A DNA stretch of 64,000 nucleotides, taken from Actinomadura rupiterrae. Lineage in GTDB: Bacteria; Actinomycetota; Actinomycetes; Streptosporangiales; Streptosporangiaceae. The notes beneath the pieces were generated by a model. That model did not search any database and was not told the DNA's origin. It saw only the letters and a program-made list of their open reading frames with translations. This document shows, one piece after another, positions 34,494 to 43,680 of this stretch (position 1 is its first letter; each line of letters starts with the position of its first letter). The translations under genes and the position numbers were made by a program. Location of the stretch: positions 868,001-932,000 of the forward strand of contig NZ_JAMZEA010000002.1 in assembly GCF_024172125.1 (NCBI RefSeq). The letters are read 5' to 3'.

Positions 34494-34883
34494 TCAGCCG
34501 CCCATCCCGGCGGAGACGTAGAGGGTGACCTGCCGACCTGCCGTGACGGGTGTGCCGCCCTCGGGGTAGCTGCGCACCACCAGCCCGGACGCCCGGGACG
34601 ACGGGACCTTGATCACCGCGCCCACCGGCAGCCGCCGCTCGGCCAGCCGGTCCGTCGCGCTCCGGACGGCGAGCCCCGCGACCGGCGGCACCGTCACCGC
34701 GCCGGCGGCCCGCCCGACCTGGGCCGTGGTGACCGTGGCGTCCGGGCCGCCGGGCGGTGACCCGCCCGGCCTGCCGCCCACCAGCACCGTGAGGCCGAGC
34801 ACCAGCCCGGCCGCGGCCGTCGCGCCGCCGCCGAGCAGCAGCATCGTCCGCCCCGGGATCTCCTGCGGCCGACTCTCGGGCAT
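34494..34883 (-). CDS. Small membrane protein with one PASTA domain
   Basis: Encodes 129 residues: a short cytoplasmic end, one transmembrane helix (about 15-36), a Gly/Pro spacer, and a single PASTA domain (about 60-128) with VPPVAGLAVRSATDRLAERR and the ending GRQVTLYVSAG. PASTA domains bind peptidoglycan fragments or beta-lactams, so it may sense or attach to the wall. It is the last minus-strand gene after the GTPase/GAP1/Hsp70 series, 121 bp below the membrane GTPase, and may or may not share that transcript. Confidence 0.78.
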   Translation of the reverse strand: MPESRPQEIPGRTMLLLGGGATAAAGLVLGLTVLVGGRPGGSPPGGPDATVTTAQVGRAAGAVTVPPVAGLAVRSATDRLAERRLPVGAVIKVPSSRASGLVVRSYPEGGTPVTAGRQVTLYVSAGMGG

Positions 34884-35004
34884 CCCGCGCCCCCATCGCC
34901 CGGGGACGCCCCGACCGCGTCCCCTCTGGCCCGATGGGACTCCGTTTCCCGAGATCGAGTTCGCCCCGGGCCCGATTCGGCATGGACGGCGCCGTGGCGC
35001 CCGG

Positions 35005-36750
35005 TCAGAACGGGTACAGGAAGCCGATCTTGACCTCGTGCAGCAGCAGGGACGCGGCGACGCCGACCGCGAACAGCAGTGCGAGGCCCGCCGCCGACAG
35101 CCCGCCGAGCACCGACCAGCGGCCGACCTGGTAGCCGAGCGGCAGCAGCGCCGGGTCGCGGCCGCGCACCGGCCACGGCGCGCGCATCGGGGACGTCCCC
35201 GGCACCTCGTCGATGATGTCCGGCGACGCCTCGACCGGCACCGGCGGCGTCGCCGACGCCAGCCCGGACGCCCACAGCAGCAGGTCGGCGACCTCGCCCG
35301 GCGCGGTGGACAGGCCCGACCCGAAGTACCGCACCTCGGACGCGACCTGCTCCAGCGTCCGCACCGAGTTGCCGAGCCCGACCTCGGCGAGCCAGTCGCG
35401 CAGGCCGCCCGCCGTGACGTCCCGGCCGACCTCGGTCTTGACCAGCAGGTCCAGCTTGGTGACGATCACGCCGATGCGCTTCTGCCGGCCGCGGTCCGGA
35501 CGCGTCCGCAGCTCGTTCAGGACGCGCTGCAGCGTGTCGGCCGGGTCCTCCTCGGACGTGCCGGCCGACTCCTCGACCAGGTGCAGCTCCGACTCGCCCA
35601 GCGAGTGCCGGACGTAGGGCAGCGCGAACGGGTCGACCACGAACAGCAGCGCCTCGCCGTGGTCCAGGTAGCGCAGCGACTCCACCTCGGTCGCGCCCGT
35701 GTAGTGCTCGCCCGCCGGGTCGAACAGGTACAGGATGCGGCGGACGCGCCCGGGCAGCTCGACGTCCAGCATCGTCGCGAGCGGCAGTTCCGGGCCGGTC
35801 TTGGCGGGCCGCCCGCCCGAGTTGAACACCTGGACCATCGCCGCGTACGCCTCGGCGTGCCGCCGCTCCACGAACGCGAGCCGCCCGTGCGCCGCGCGGG
35901 CGCGGGCGTGCAGCGCGCGGATGCCGAGCACCATGAACGTGGTCTTCCCGGCGGCCGGCCCGCCGACGAACGGCAGCGGCTCGATCCGGACGCGTCCGAT
36001 GCGCTCCGGCAGCCGTCCCTCGCAGTGCGGGCAGTACGCGGCGAGCCGGAACCGGCCCAGCGGGACGGTCGTCGGCAGCCGCGTCCCGCACTTGCAGACG
36101 TGCCGGAACGCGCCCGCCGCGCCGGGCGTCAGCCGCGGATGCCGCGCCCCGCATCCGGGGCACGCGTACACCGGCAGCCCGATCCGCTCGTAACAGAACG
36201 GATGCGGGCACGTCTGCAGGATGCGGCCGTACACCATGAACCCGCGCTCGACCGCCGCCAGCGCGAGCACGCACACCGACCACGCCGCGAGCCCGACCGC
36301 CGCGACCGCCCCGTACAGGACGGTCAGCGCGAGCCCCAGCACCGCCGCCGGGACGGCCGCGACCACGATCCCCGCGCACACCGCCAGCCAGAACGGGAAC
36401 GCGAAGAACCCCCACAGGCCGCCGAACTGCAACTTCGTCAGCCGCACGATCGCGCTGCGGGCCGTCTCGTACACGCGCGGGACGACCGTCCTGGTGATCG
36501 TCCACCAGTCGCGCCACGCCTGGCCGAGCAGGTACGTCCGGTACGACACCTCCGGCTCGTCCACCGGGGACGGGCCGCTGCGCTCGCGCGGCGTCAGCGC
36601 CCGGACGGCGTGCAGGTAGTACAGCCCGAACGCGGCGAGCCCCGCGGCGGCCACCGCCGCCGGGAACAGCACGGGGAACACCAGGACGAACCCGGCGTAC
36701 ATCGCGCCGAGCCACACCACGATCATCAGTCCGATGACGACGGGGCCCAC
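35005..36750 (-). CDS. Membrane-bound TRAFAC/DO-GTPase with zinc-ribbon cysteines
   Basis: Encodes 581 residues. N-terminal and middle hydrophobic segments (about 5-55 and 120-170) and a C-terminal pair of helices near 540 bracket a GTPase core. Between them are zinc-ribbon-type cysteines (CPHPFCY, CPGCGAR, CKCG, CPHCEG, about 180-250). The GTPase motifs are P-loop GGPAAGKTT (about 264), a G3-like LFDPAGEHY and G4 VTKLD. The order matches the TRAFAC-clade DO-GTPase proteins encoded beside GAP1. It lies 4 bp after the GAP1 stop, so they are co-translated. It probably places the system at the membrane and acts as a switch. Confidence 0.82.
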   Translation of the reverse strand: MGPVVIGLMIVVWLGAMYAGFVLVFPVLFPAAVAAAGLAAFGLYYLHAVRALTPRERSGPSPVDEPEVSYRTYLLGQAWRDWWTITRTVVPRVYETARSAIVRLTKLQFGGLWGFFAFPFWLAVCAGIVVAAVPAAVLGLALTVLYGAVAAVGLAAWSVCVLALAAVERGFMVYGRILQTCPHPFCYERIGLPVYACPGCGARHPRLTPGAAGAFRHVCKCGTRLPTTVPLGRFRLAAYCPHCEGRLPERIGRVRIEPLPFVGGPAAGKTTFMVLGIRALHARARAAHGRLAFVERRHAEAYAAMVQVFNSGGRPAKTGPELPLATMLDVELPGRVRRILYLFDPAGEHYTGATEVESLRYLDHGEALLFVVDPFALPYVRHSLGESELHLVEESAGTSEEDPADTLQRVLNELRTRPDRGRQKRIGVIVTKLDLLVKTEVGRDVTAGGLRDWLAEVGLGNSVRTLEQVASEVRYFGSGLSTAPGEVADLLLWASGLASATPPVPVEASPDIIDEVPGTSPMRAPWPVRGRDPALLPLGYQVGRWSVLGGLSAAGLALLFAVGVAASLLLHEVKIGFLYPF

Positions 36751-36754
36751 CCGA

Positions 36755-38956
36755 TCACCCCCGCCGCGCTTCGTCGAGCAGCGCCTTCAGCGCGCCGCGC
36801 AGCTCCGGTTCCGACCCGAACCGCGACTCCAGGTGCCGCGCCGCCAGGAACCCCGACGCCGCGCCGCGCACCCACTCCTCCAGCGCGGGCTCGCGGACGC
36901 CGCGCGCCCGCAGCCGCAACGCCACCTCGACCAGCTCGTCCCGCCGCTCGCCGTCGCCGCCGCGCCTGCGCCGCGCGCCGGGGCCGCCCGTCCAGCACAC
37001 CCCGAGCCGGGCGCGCGCGGTCGGCGACGCCGCCGCGAGCAGCTCCGCCCGGAACGCCGGGTCGCGCCGCTCCAGCCGTTCGGCCGCCGAGTCGAAGGCG
37101 CGCGCGGCGAGGCGTCCCGCACGCGGCAGGGCGTCCAGCGCACGCGCGGCCGCCGCGGGCTTCTCGGCCGTCACCGCGTCCGCGTGGGCCCGCACGATCG
37201 CCGCGTCCGCGTCGGCCGCGCCGCCCGGCAGGACGGTCCGGACCCGCTCGGCCAGCCGCAGCGTCGAAGCCTCCGCCAGCCCGCCGTACCCGGCCGCGAC
37301 CTTCACGAACGTCCGCGAAGGCAGCACGCCCAGCGCCGGATGCTCGGCACACGCGTCCGGGAACGCCGCCAGCAGCTCCAGGCAGACAACGGGATCAGGC
37401 GGCTCCTCCCACACAACGCTCCACACCGGATCGAGCTCGGCGACGCTCAGCCCCAGCCCGAGGATCCTCCCGGTCACCGCGACCCGGCGCTCCGGCACCC
37501 TGCGCCCGACCGACGCCAGCACCTCGGCCGCCACCACGTCCGGCGGACTGAACCATCCACGCGGCTCGGCCGACGCGTAAAGCTCGTCATAGAGCAGGTC
37601 GCAGGCCGCATCGGTCAGGACGGCCCGGCGTGTCGAGGCGTCCGCCGCCTCCAACCCGTTCAGGACGCCTTCCAGCAGCGCCGCCCGCTGATCCGCAGGG
37701 CACTCGACGAACGCCTTCGGCAGATCGGACGCGCCGGTCCGGGCCCGTCCCGAGGCAGCGGCCACGAGATCCGCATCGGCCCCGTTCCCGGCCAGCCGGA
37801 CGACCGACGTCAGATCGGGCGCCTGCGAGAGCGCGCGGGCCGCGCACTGCCCGGCCACCTCGGACGCGCCCGCCGCGTCCGCCCACCGGTGCACCGCGAG
37901 CGCCAGCTCGTACCCCATCGACGGGACGCCCTGCACGAGATCGCCCCACACCCAGTCGGGGATCGCCGTCCCGTGCCGCGTGAGCAGGTCGGCGGCCCCG
38001 GCCTCCTCGTCCTCCGGGACGCCGTGCTCGCCTCGGCACAGGGCGAGCAGCCCGGCCGCGCGGTCGAGCACGGACGGGTCGACCGTGTCCGGCGAGGACC
38101 CGAGCAGCGCGAGTTCGGCCAGCGCGTCCAGCCCGGCGAAGTCCGCGTCACGCCAGCACGTGGCGACCGTCCGCGCGAACCGCCCCACCTCCTGGCCGTC
38201 CGCCACGGGCCGATCGAGCAGGAACGCGGGCGACGTGCGCTGCGCTGACGCCCATACGTCCGGCGTCGTCCCGACAAGCCGCTGCGGGGCGCCGTCCGGG
38301 TCCGCGCTGTAGGTGACGAACGACAACGCCGAAGCCGCCGCGACCGGCAGCGAATACGAGACGACCGCGATCCACCGGGCAATGACCTCCACATCGGACG
38401 CCACGAGCACCACACGCCCGTGCCCCCGCCCGAGGACGTTCACGACCGCGTCCACGATGCGCGCGAGCCGCTCGTACTCGTCCTCCGGCTCGTCCGAGAG
38501 CCACGCGGCCAGCGCCTCCGGATCGAGCCCCTCGTCGGGGACCAGGTCGTCCACCTCGGGAAGCTCGGTTCCCTCCTCCGGCGCGTCCGTCCACAACGCC
38601 GCATGCCACAACTCGGCGGGACGGACGCCTTCCAACTCGTCCGGCTCGGCGACGACCGCATGCGCGAAGAAGTTCCCGTACCGTCCCGAGTAGTCGCGTC
38701 CCAGGTACCGGCACCGCAACAGCAGCGGCCGCCCGTCCACCCGGTCATAGAGCAGCGACACGGGGAACTGGTCCAGCTCGTCATCGGCCGGCGACAGCGG
38801 CGCCTCCGGCGGCGGACGGTACGACAGGTGCGGCGTCACGCGCGCGCGCATCCCGTCCGGCAACCCGGGCGTCTCCGCCACGAACTGGAACCCCGACCGC
38901 CCGGTGGGCCCGCGCCGAGCCGACGTGTAATGCAACTGCCACGCCACGATCGTCAC
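36755..38956 (-). CDS. GTPase-associated protein 1 (GAP1) family protein
   Basis: Encodes 733 residues with the hallmarks of GAP1. The N-terminus reads WQLHYTSARRGPTGRSGFQF, followed by LYDRVDGRPLLLRCRYLGRD and RYGNFFAHAVV (GAP1-N). A long helical middle and C-terminal region follows (GAP1-M and GAP1-C like, about 300-733). The start GTG overlaps the stop of the upstream GTPase as GTGA, and the membrane GTPase follows 4 bp later, so GAP1 is translated as part of a GTPase sandwich. GAP1 proteins are predicted partners of DO-GTPases in conflict systems. The biochemical activity is not known. Confidence 0.85.
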   Translation of the reverse strand: MTIVAWQLHYTSARRGPTGRSGFQFVAETPGLPDGMRARVTPHLSYRPPPEAPLSPADDELDQFPVSLLYDRVDGRPLLLRCRYLGRDYSGRYGNFFAHAVVAEPDELEGVRPAELWHAALWTDAPEEGTELPEVDDLVPDEGLDPEALAAWLSDEPEDEYERLARIVDAVVNVLGRGHGRVVLVASDVEVIARWIAVVSYSLPVAAASALSFVTYSADPDGAPQRLVGTTPDVWASAQRTSPAFLLDRPVADGQEVGRFARTVATCWRDADFAGLDALAELALLGSSPDTVDPSVLDRAAGLLALCRGEHGVPEDEEAGAADLLTRHGTAIPDWVWGDLVQGVPSMGYELALAVHRWADAAGASEVAGQCAARALSQAPDLTSVVRLAGNGADADLVAAASGRARTGASDLPKAFVECPADQRAALLEGVLNGLEAADASTRRAVLTDAACDLLYDELYASAEPRGWFSPPDVVAAEVLASVGRRVPERRVAVTGRILGLGLSVAELDPVWSVVWEEPPDPVVCLELLAAFPDACAEHPALGVLPSRTFVKVAAGYGGLAEASTLRLAERVRTVLPGGAADADAAIVRAHADAVTAEKPAAAARALDALPRAGRLAARAFDSAAERLERRDPAFRAELLAAASPTARARLGVCWTGGPGARRRRGGDGERRDELVEVALRLRARGVREPALEEWVRGAASGFLAARHLESRFGSEPELRGALKALLDEARRG

Positions 38957-40224
38957 TCCCCGTCAAGCATCCCGAAGCGGTAGAGGAGCCAGAGCAGTGG
39001 GTCTTCGGCGCGGTAGGGGCGGACGCCACCGGCGCCCACGCGGTCGCCTTCGGGCATGGAGCCGAGGGCGGAGAGGCCGAAGAGGGCGTAGTCGGCGTAC
39101 TGCTGGGACAGGAACAGGTCGAGCTGGCCCGCGTTCCAGTCGTGCAGCAGCGCTCTGACCTGCTCGTTCACGGCGGAGCGGTCGTCCAGGTCGAGGACGC
39201 CGGAGCCGGAGCGGGAGCGGTGCAGGGCCGACTGGCGCGAGACCGCGGGGCCGAGCGCGTCGATCTTGGTGAGGGCGACGGCGACCGGGACCGGGAGGCG
39301 CTCGCCGGGGCGCAGGCCGTGCCGGAGGCGGAGCGCCTCGGTGACGCGGGCGATGATGTTGATGGGCTCGCTGTCCGGGTCCTCGCCGAGCGTGCCCTCG
39401 CGGGTCTGCGCCTCGTCGGCGAGCGCGTTGTGCGCGCCGGGTAGCTCCAGCGGGTCGACCAGGAAGATGATCGCGTCGGCCGCTTCGAGGTAGCGCAGGT
39501 GCAGGTCGCGGACCTCGCGGCTGCGCAGGTCCTCACCGGCGGTGTCGAACAGGACGAGCGCGAGCGCGTCGTGCTTGGCGCGTGCCAGGCCGCCGAGCGG
39601 GGTGCGGGCGAGGCCGCCGAGCGGGGTGCGCGCCAGCTTGGACGGGCGGGTGCGGGTCAGCAGGTAGACCAGGGGTTCGCGCGGGGCCGTCGCGGCGCTC
39701 GCCGTTGTCGGCAGCAGGCGGCGCTCTTCGAGCAGCGGACGGGCGAAGTCGCGCTTGTAGCGCTCGATCGTCCGGTCGTCGCAGGCGACGAGCGAGGTGT
39801 CGAGCTCGGTGCCGACCCGGTTCATCAGCTCGTGCAGCAGGACGGCGATGTAGGTCGACTTCCCCGCGTTCTTCGCGCCGACGAGCGCGACGATCCGTCC
39901 GGGGGAGTCGCAGTAGGCGGTCGGCAGCGGGTTGTGGCACTCGGGGCAGACGCGGTTGTGCGTCGGCTGGCCGCAGTCGGGGCAGTCGGCGCGTCCGCCC
40001 GAGCGGGGCGGCGCGGCGAACACCGGCGGCAGCGACGCGCCCGCCGTCGAGCCGGTGTACTCGGCCAGCTCGCGGTCCAGCACGGGGGCGCAGCCCTGCC
40101 GCCGCCCGACCTGGCCCCGGCAGCGGAACGGGATCCGCTGCGGGTTGATCTCCACGAAGCAGTACGGGCAGGTGATCTCCTGCCGGGCGAGGCCGGGCAG
40201 GCTCACCCGGGACGCTAGGGACAC
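38953..40224 (-). CDS. Zinc-ribbon TRAFAC/DO-GTPase
   Basis: Encodes 423 residues. Two zinc-ribbon motifs lie in the first 105 residues (CPYCFVEI with CRGQVGRRQGC; CPDCGQ with CPECHN). The GTPase domain follows: P-loop GAKNAGKST (about 115), G3 DTAGEDL and G4 LTKIDAL. A nine-residue duplication (LARTPLGGLARTPLGGLA) lies in the middle. No transmembrane helix is seen, so it is the soluble counterpart of the membrane GTPase at 35005. The start is GTG with AGGAGGAG 5 nt upstream. It lies 20 bp below the large fn3-like gene. Confidence 0.83.
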   Translation of the reverse strand: MSLASRVSLPGLARQEITCPYCFVEINPQRIPFRCRGQVGRRQGCAPVLDRELAEYTGSTAGASLPPVFAAPPRSGGRADCPDCGQPTHNRVCPECHNPLPTAYCDSPGRIVALVGAKNAGKSTYIAVLLHELMNRVGTELDTSLVACDDRTIERYKRDFARPLLEERRLLPTTASAATAPREPLVYLLTRTRPSKLARTPLGGLARTPLGGLARAKHDALALVLFDTAGEDLRSREVRDLHLRYLEAADAIIFLVDPLELPGAHNALADEAQTREGTLGEDPDSEPINIIARVTEALRLRHGLRPGERLPVPVAVALTKIDALGPAVSRQSALHRSRSGSGVLDLDDRSAVNEQVRALLHDWNAGQLDLFLSQQYADYALFGLSALGSMPEGDRVGAGGVRPYRAEDPLLWLLYRFGMLDGE

Positions 40225-40244
40225 CGGCTCCTCCTGGGGGGCTT

Positions 40245-43200
40245 TTACCGGGGGCTGTGCAGATGACGGACCGGGGGATCGGTCAGTTCGACCACGGTGT
40301 CATCCGTGAAGCAGCGTAGCCAGTACTCGCCCCCCGACCGAGGCAGCGGCACGGTGAGTTCCCCGGGAACCGGGACCTGCGTCCACGATCCGACGGTCTC
40401 GCCGTCGGTCGGGCGGTGCGGCATCACCCTTCCTCTTCGCAGGACGAGTTCCAGCGAACCCACCCGGAGCGGACGCGGCGCCGACAGCTTCACGGTGAGC
40501 GTCCGCTTCCACGGCGGTCCGCCGCGTTCCAGCTCGTACCGGACGAGCGTCCGCGCCTGCACCTCGACGGTCGCGGGCGTGCCGACGACCCGCTGGTCTC
40601 CGGCGGTGCCGACCGCGGCGACGGCCAGCTCGACCGGCTCGGCCTCGGGCACCTCGACGCGCAGCCCGCCCTGCGCCTCGTACGCGGCGCGCGTCACTGC
40701 GACGCGTTCGGGCGCGGCGGTGGGGAGGCGTCCGGCCTCGATCCGTCCTGCCGAGACCAGGTTCGCCTCGATGCGGCCGGTGGCGATCGCGTCCACGCCG
40801 ATCCGCCAGCTCAGCTCGACCTCGGCCACCTCGTCCGGCCAGTCGAACCCGACGTGCACCACGCCGCCGCGCCGCTCGGCGACCAGCCGGCGCGGCGGCG
40901 GCAGGTTCACGTGCCGGTGCCGCGCGCCGACCGCGGCCGAGCCCTCGGCGACGGTGACCGCGAGCAGCCATCCGCCGCGTCCCGGCTTCACCAGGATGCC
41001 GTCCGAGGTCACCGCGTTCGGGATCCGCTTGGACGCCTTGCGCACCTCCTCGACCGGGACGATCGCGCTGCGCGGCCACGCCGGCGCCGCGTCCAGAAGG
41101 ACGATCTCGGGGCTGCCGTGGCCGGGCCGCTCGAACCTTACGAGCAGCTCGTCGTCCTCGCCCGCCGACGCGTCCACGGCGATGTCGTACACCGGCTCCG
41201 GCGGCGCGGACGGCGTGACCGACACGCGCACGCCCGGCGTCGTCACCTCGCGGCCCTGCTCGTCCAGGTACACCGCGGCGATCCGGTAGTGGTGCGTCAC
41301 CCCGTTCGGGACGCGTTCGGAGAACCCTTCGCGTCCGGCCGGAACCACCTTCTCGCCGCCGCGGTCGGCGCGGAACACCGCGATCCGCGCGGCCTCCGGC
41401 GGGCACCGCCAGCGCCCGGTCACCGCGCCGTCCGCAGGCGTCACCTCGATCTCGCGCGGCTCCGGACGCACCAGGACCGGCCCCGCGACGGTCGGCGGCG
41501 CGGCCGCCTCGCCCCGCACCGCGATCACCGCGTAGTACAGGTGCACGTTCACCGGCGGGTCGTCGTCCCTGGTCAACGGCATCGGCTCGCCGTCGGCGGG
41601 ACCGTGCGGCGGACGGTCCCGGCGGCGCACCATGTGGTACAGCACCTCGCCCGCCGTCGACGGCGACGCCTCCCACACCAGCCGCACCGACGGCTCCGGA
41701 TCCGCATGCACCGTCGCGATCAGGCTCTCGACCGGCTTCGGCGGCAGCCTTCGCTGATGCTCGGCCGCACCGGGCAGGTCCCGGACGAGCTTCAACGCGT
41801 CCGCGAGCAGCCGCCACGCCTTGTCCGGATCGCTCTCCTCAGCCGCCGCCTCCCGCAACCGCGTAGCCGTCACCACCCGATGCCGAGCCTCAGCCGCAAG
41901 CACAGCCACGTCCTCAGGCAACTCGTCGCCCCGGGCCGCATGGCGTCCGCCCGTCACGCGCCCCTCGGCCGCAGTGTCGGTGTCGGCGGACGTCTCGTCG
42001 TTCTCGGTGAGGGCGCGGGCGAACTCGGCGGCGGCGTAGATGTCGCCGGCGTCGAGGAGTTCGCGGAGGCGGTCGGCGGGGCCGGGCTGCGGGGGAGCGG
42101 CGGCGGCCGGGGCGTGCTCGCGCAGGACGGCGAACACCAGGCGGCGCGCGTCCGACGCGTCCACGCCGAGTTCCTCGGTCGCGTGCCGCAGCAGGGCGCG
42201 CTCGGACGCGCGCTGCCGGAGGCGCTCACGCAGCCGGTCCACGATGTCGTAGCGGAGCAGGTCGGTGAGGTGCGCGCTCGTGTCGTCCGGCCCCGCGCGC
42301 AGCGCGGCGAGGACGGTCTGCGCGTGCGTCGTGCTCGTGTCGCGGCTCCGGCGCGCCCACTCGGCGGCGACGGCCGCGACCGCGTCGGCGGACGGGACGA
42401 GCGGCCCACCGCCCCGGCCCGTCGCGGCGAACCCGTCCAGCACCCGCATCGGGCCGCCGATCCGCCCGCCGAACAGGAAGTCGGCGAGGTTGCGGCGGCC
42501 CAGCACGTCCAGCGACTCGCGGACCTTGGCGTACGCGGCGTACGGCGGCGCGGCGGGCAGCGCGTCCGGCTCGCGGACCTCGATCCGGCCCTGCGCGAGC
42601 GCGGTCAGCTCAGCGCCGGTCACCCCGGCCGTGCGGGCGATGTCCTCCAGCTCGCCGGGTGTCACCATCTGGATCAGCCCGCCCGCGTCGGCGAGCCGCG
42701 CCGCGGCGGTCTCCAGCCGACGCCGGGACCGCGCCGCGCCGCCCGCGAGCCGCTGCTGCAGCGGCCGGAGGTCGCCGCGCTCGGCCGCGGTGAAGATCGG
42801 CGCCAGCTCGCGGTGTTCCGCCTCCAGCCGGTCCACCAGCTTGCGGTACTTCAGCTGGCCGCGGGCCCGCCGCCAGCACTGCCGCACCTGCTTGACCCGC
42901 GCCGCGACCGCCTCCGGCGTCGGCTGGTCGGGCAGCGCGTACCGCACGCGCAGGTCCTCCGGCGGCTGGTCTCCCGCCGCCCGCGCCGGTTCCAGCACCT
43001 CCCGCTGGTAAGCCGCATCAAACCCCTGCCCCGAAGCCGCTCCCGCCCCCCGTCCAGAGCCCGACCCCGCACCCCGCCCGGAGCCCGCGCCCGCACCCCG
43101 CCCGGAGCCCCAGGCCGCTCCGCGTTCGGAGGCCGAGCCCGCACCCCGCCCGGAACCCGACCCGGCACCCCGCCCGGAGCCCGAACCCGCCCCCCGCCCG

Positions 43201-43673
43201 GAACCCGAACCCGCACCCCGCCCCGAGGCCGATGCCGCTCCCCACCCGGAGGCTGGAGCGGGCCCATGGCCCTGAGCCGGGCCCTGACCTTGAGCCGGGC
43301 CCTGACCTTGAGCCGGGCCCTGACCTTGAGTCGGGCCTCGACTCTCGCCGGGGCCTCGGCCCTCGGCTGGGCCTTGGCCCTGTGCCGAGTCTCGCGCCTG
43401 AGCCGGTCCCTGGGCCTGGGCCGGGCCCTGTCCTTGGGCCGGGCCTTGACTTTCGGCCGGACCTCGGCCCTGGGCCGGGCCTTGACCTTCGGCCGGTCCT
43501 CGGCCCTGGGCCGGGCCTTGACCCTGGGCCGGTCCTTGCGCCTGGGCCGGGCCGTGCCATTGGGACGGTTCCTGGCCTTGGGCCGGTTCACGGCTCTGGG
43601 CCGGGTCGTGGGCTTGGGGCGGTCGGTGGGCCGGGGCGGGGTTCTGGCCGGACGGGTGGCCGCCGGTGGTCAT
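40245..43673 (-). CDS. Large disordered/fibronectin-like protein of the GTPase-Hsp70 locus
   Basis: Encodes 1142 residues. Residues 1-220 are low-complexity, first Pro/Gln hexapeptides (GQGPAQ) and then Gly/Ser/Arg octapeptides (GSGSGRGA). A helical region (about 225-570) resembles no family I know ([17 protein letters not shown]). The rest (about 600-1142) has beta-sandwich repeats of fibronectin type III character ([39 protein letters not shown]). It lies 7 bp after the Hsp70 stop and 20 bp before the GTPase start. It may be the adaptor or sensor linking chaperone and GTPase modules, which is inference from position. The start is ATG 43673. Confidence 0.72.
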   Translation of the reverse strand: MTTGGHPSGQNPAPAHRPPQAHDPAQSREPAQGQEPSQWHGPAQAQGPAQGQGPAQGRGPAEGQGPAQGRGPAESQGPAQGQGPAQAQGPAQARDSAQGQGPAEGRGPGESRGPTQGQGPAQGQGPAQGQGPAQGHGPAPASGWGAASASGRGAGSGSGRGAGSGSGRGAGSGSGRGAGSASERGAAWGSGRGAGAGSGRGAGSGSGRGAGAASGQGFDAAYQREVLEPARAAGDQPPEDLRVRYALPDQPTPEAVAARVKQVRQCWRRARGQLKYRKLVDRLEAEHRELAPIFTAAERGDLRPLQQRLAGGAARSRRRLETAAARLADAGGLIQMVTPGELEDIARTAGVTGAELTALAQGRIEVREPDALPAAPPYAAYAKVRESLDVLGRRNLADFLFGGRIGGPMRVLDGFAATGRGGGPLVPSADAVAAVAAEWARRSRDTSTTHAQTVLAALRAGPDDTSAHLTDLLRYDIVDRLRERLRQRASERALLRHATEELGVDASDARRLVFAVLREHAPAAAAPPQPGPADRLRELLDAGDIYAAAEFARALTENDETSADTDTAAEGRVTGGRHAARGDELPEDVAVLAAEARHRVVTATRLREAAAEESDPDKAWRLLADALKLVRDLPGAAEHQRRLPPKPVESLIATVHADPEPSVRLVWEASPSTAGEVLYHMVRRRDRPPHGPADGEPMPLTRDDDPPVNVHLYYAVIAVRGEAAAPPTVAGPVLVRPEPREIEVTPADGAVTGRWRCPPEAARIAVFRADRGGEKVVPAGREGFSERVPNGVTHHYRIAAVYLDEQGREVTTPGVRVSVTPSAPPEPVYDIAVDASAGEDDELLVRFERPGHGSPEIVLLDAAPAWPRSAIVPVEEVRKASKRIPNAVTSDGILVKPGRGGWLLAVTVAEGSAAVGARHRHVNLPPPRRLVAERRGGVVHVGFDWPDEVAEVELSWRIGVDAIATGRIEANLVSAGRIEAGRLPTAAPERVAVTRAAYEAQGGLRVEVPEAEPVELAVAAVGTAGDQRVVGTPATVEVQARTLVRYELERGGPPWKRTLTVKLSAPRPLRVGSLELVLRRGRVMPHRPTDGETVGSWTQVPVPGELTVPLPRSGGEYWLRCFTDDTVVELTDPPVRHLHSPR
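43015..43610 (-). repeat. In-frame 18- and 24-bp minisatellites in the large fn3-like gene
   Basis: Two arrays sit side by side. About 43265-43600 has 18-bp units such as GGGCCCTGACCTTGAGCC, and 43030-43230 has 24-bp units built on CCCCGCCCGGAGCCCGA. They encode the Pro/Gln and Gly/Ser/Arg tails. Both periods are divisible by 3. Confidence 0.88.
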
Positions 43674-43680
43674 CGTGCGC

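Noticed and set aside
34494..36750. PASTA gene as a certain member of the GTPase-GAP1 operon
   Set aside because: The 121-bp gap and unrelated domain leave membership open, so I report it only as possible.
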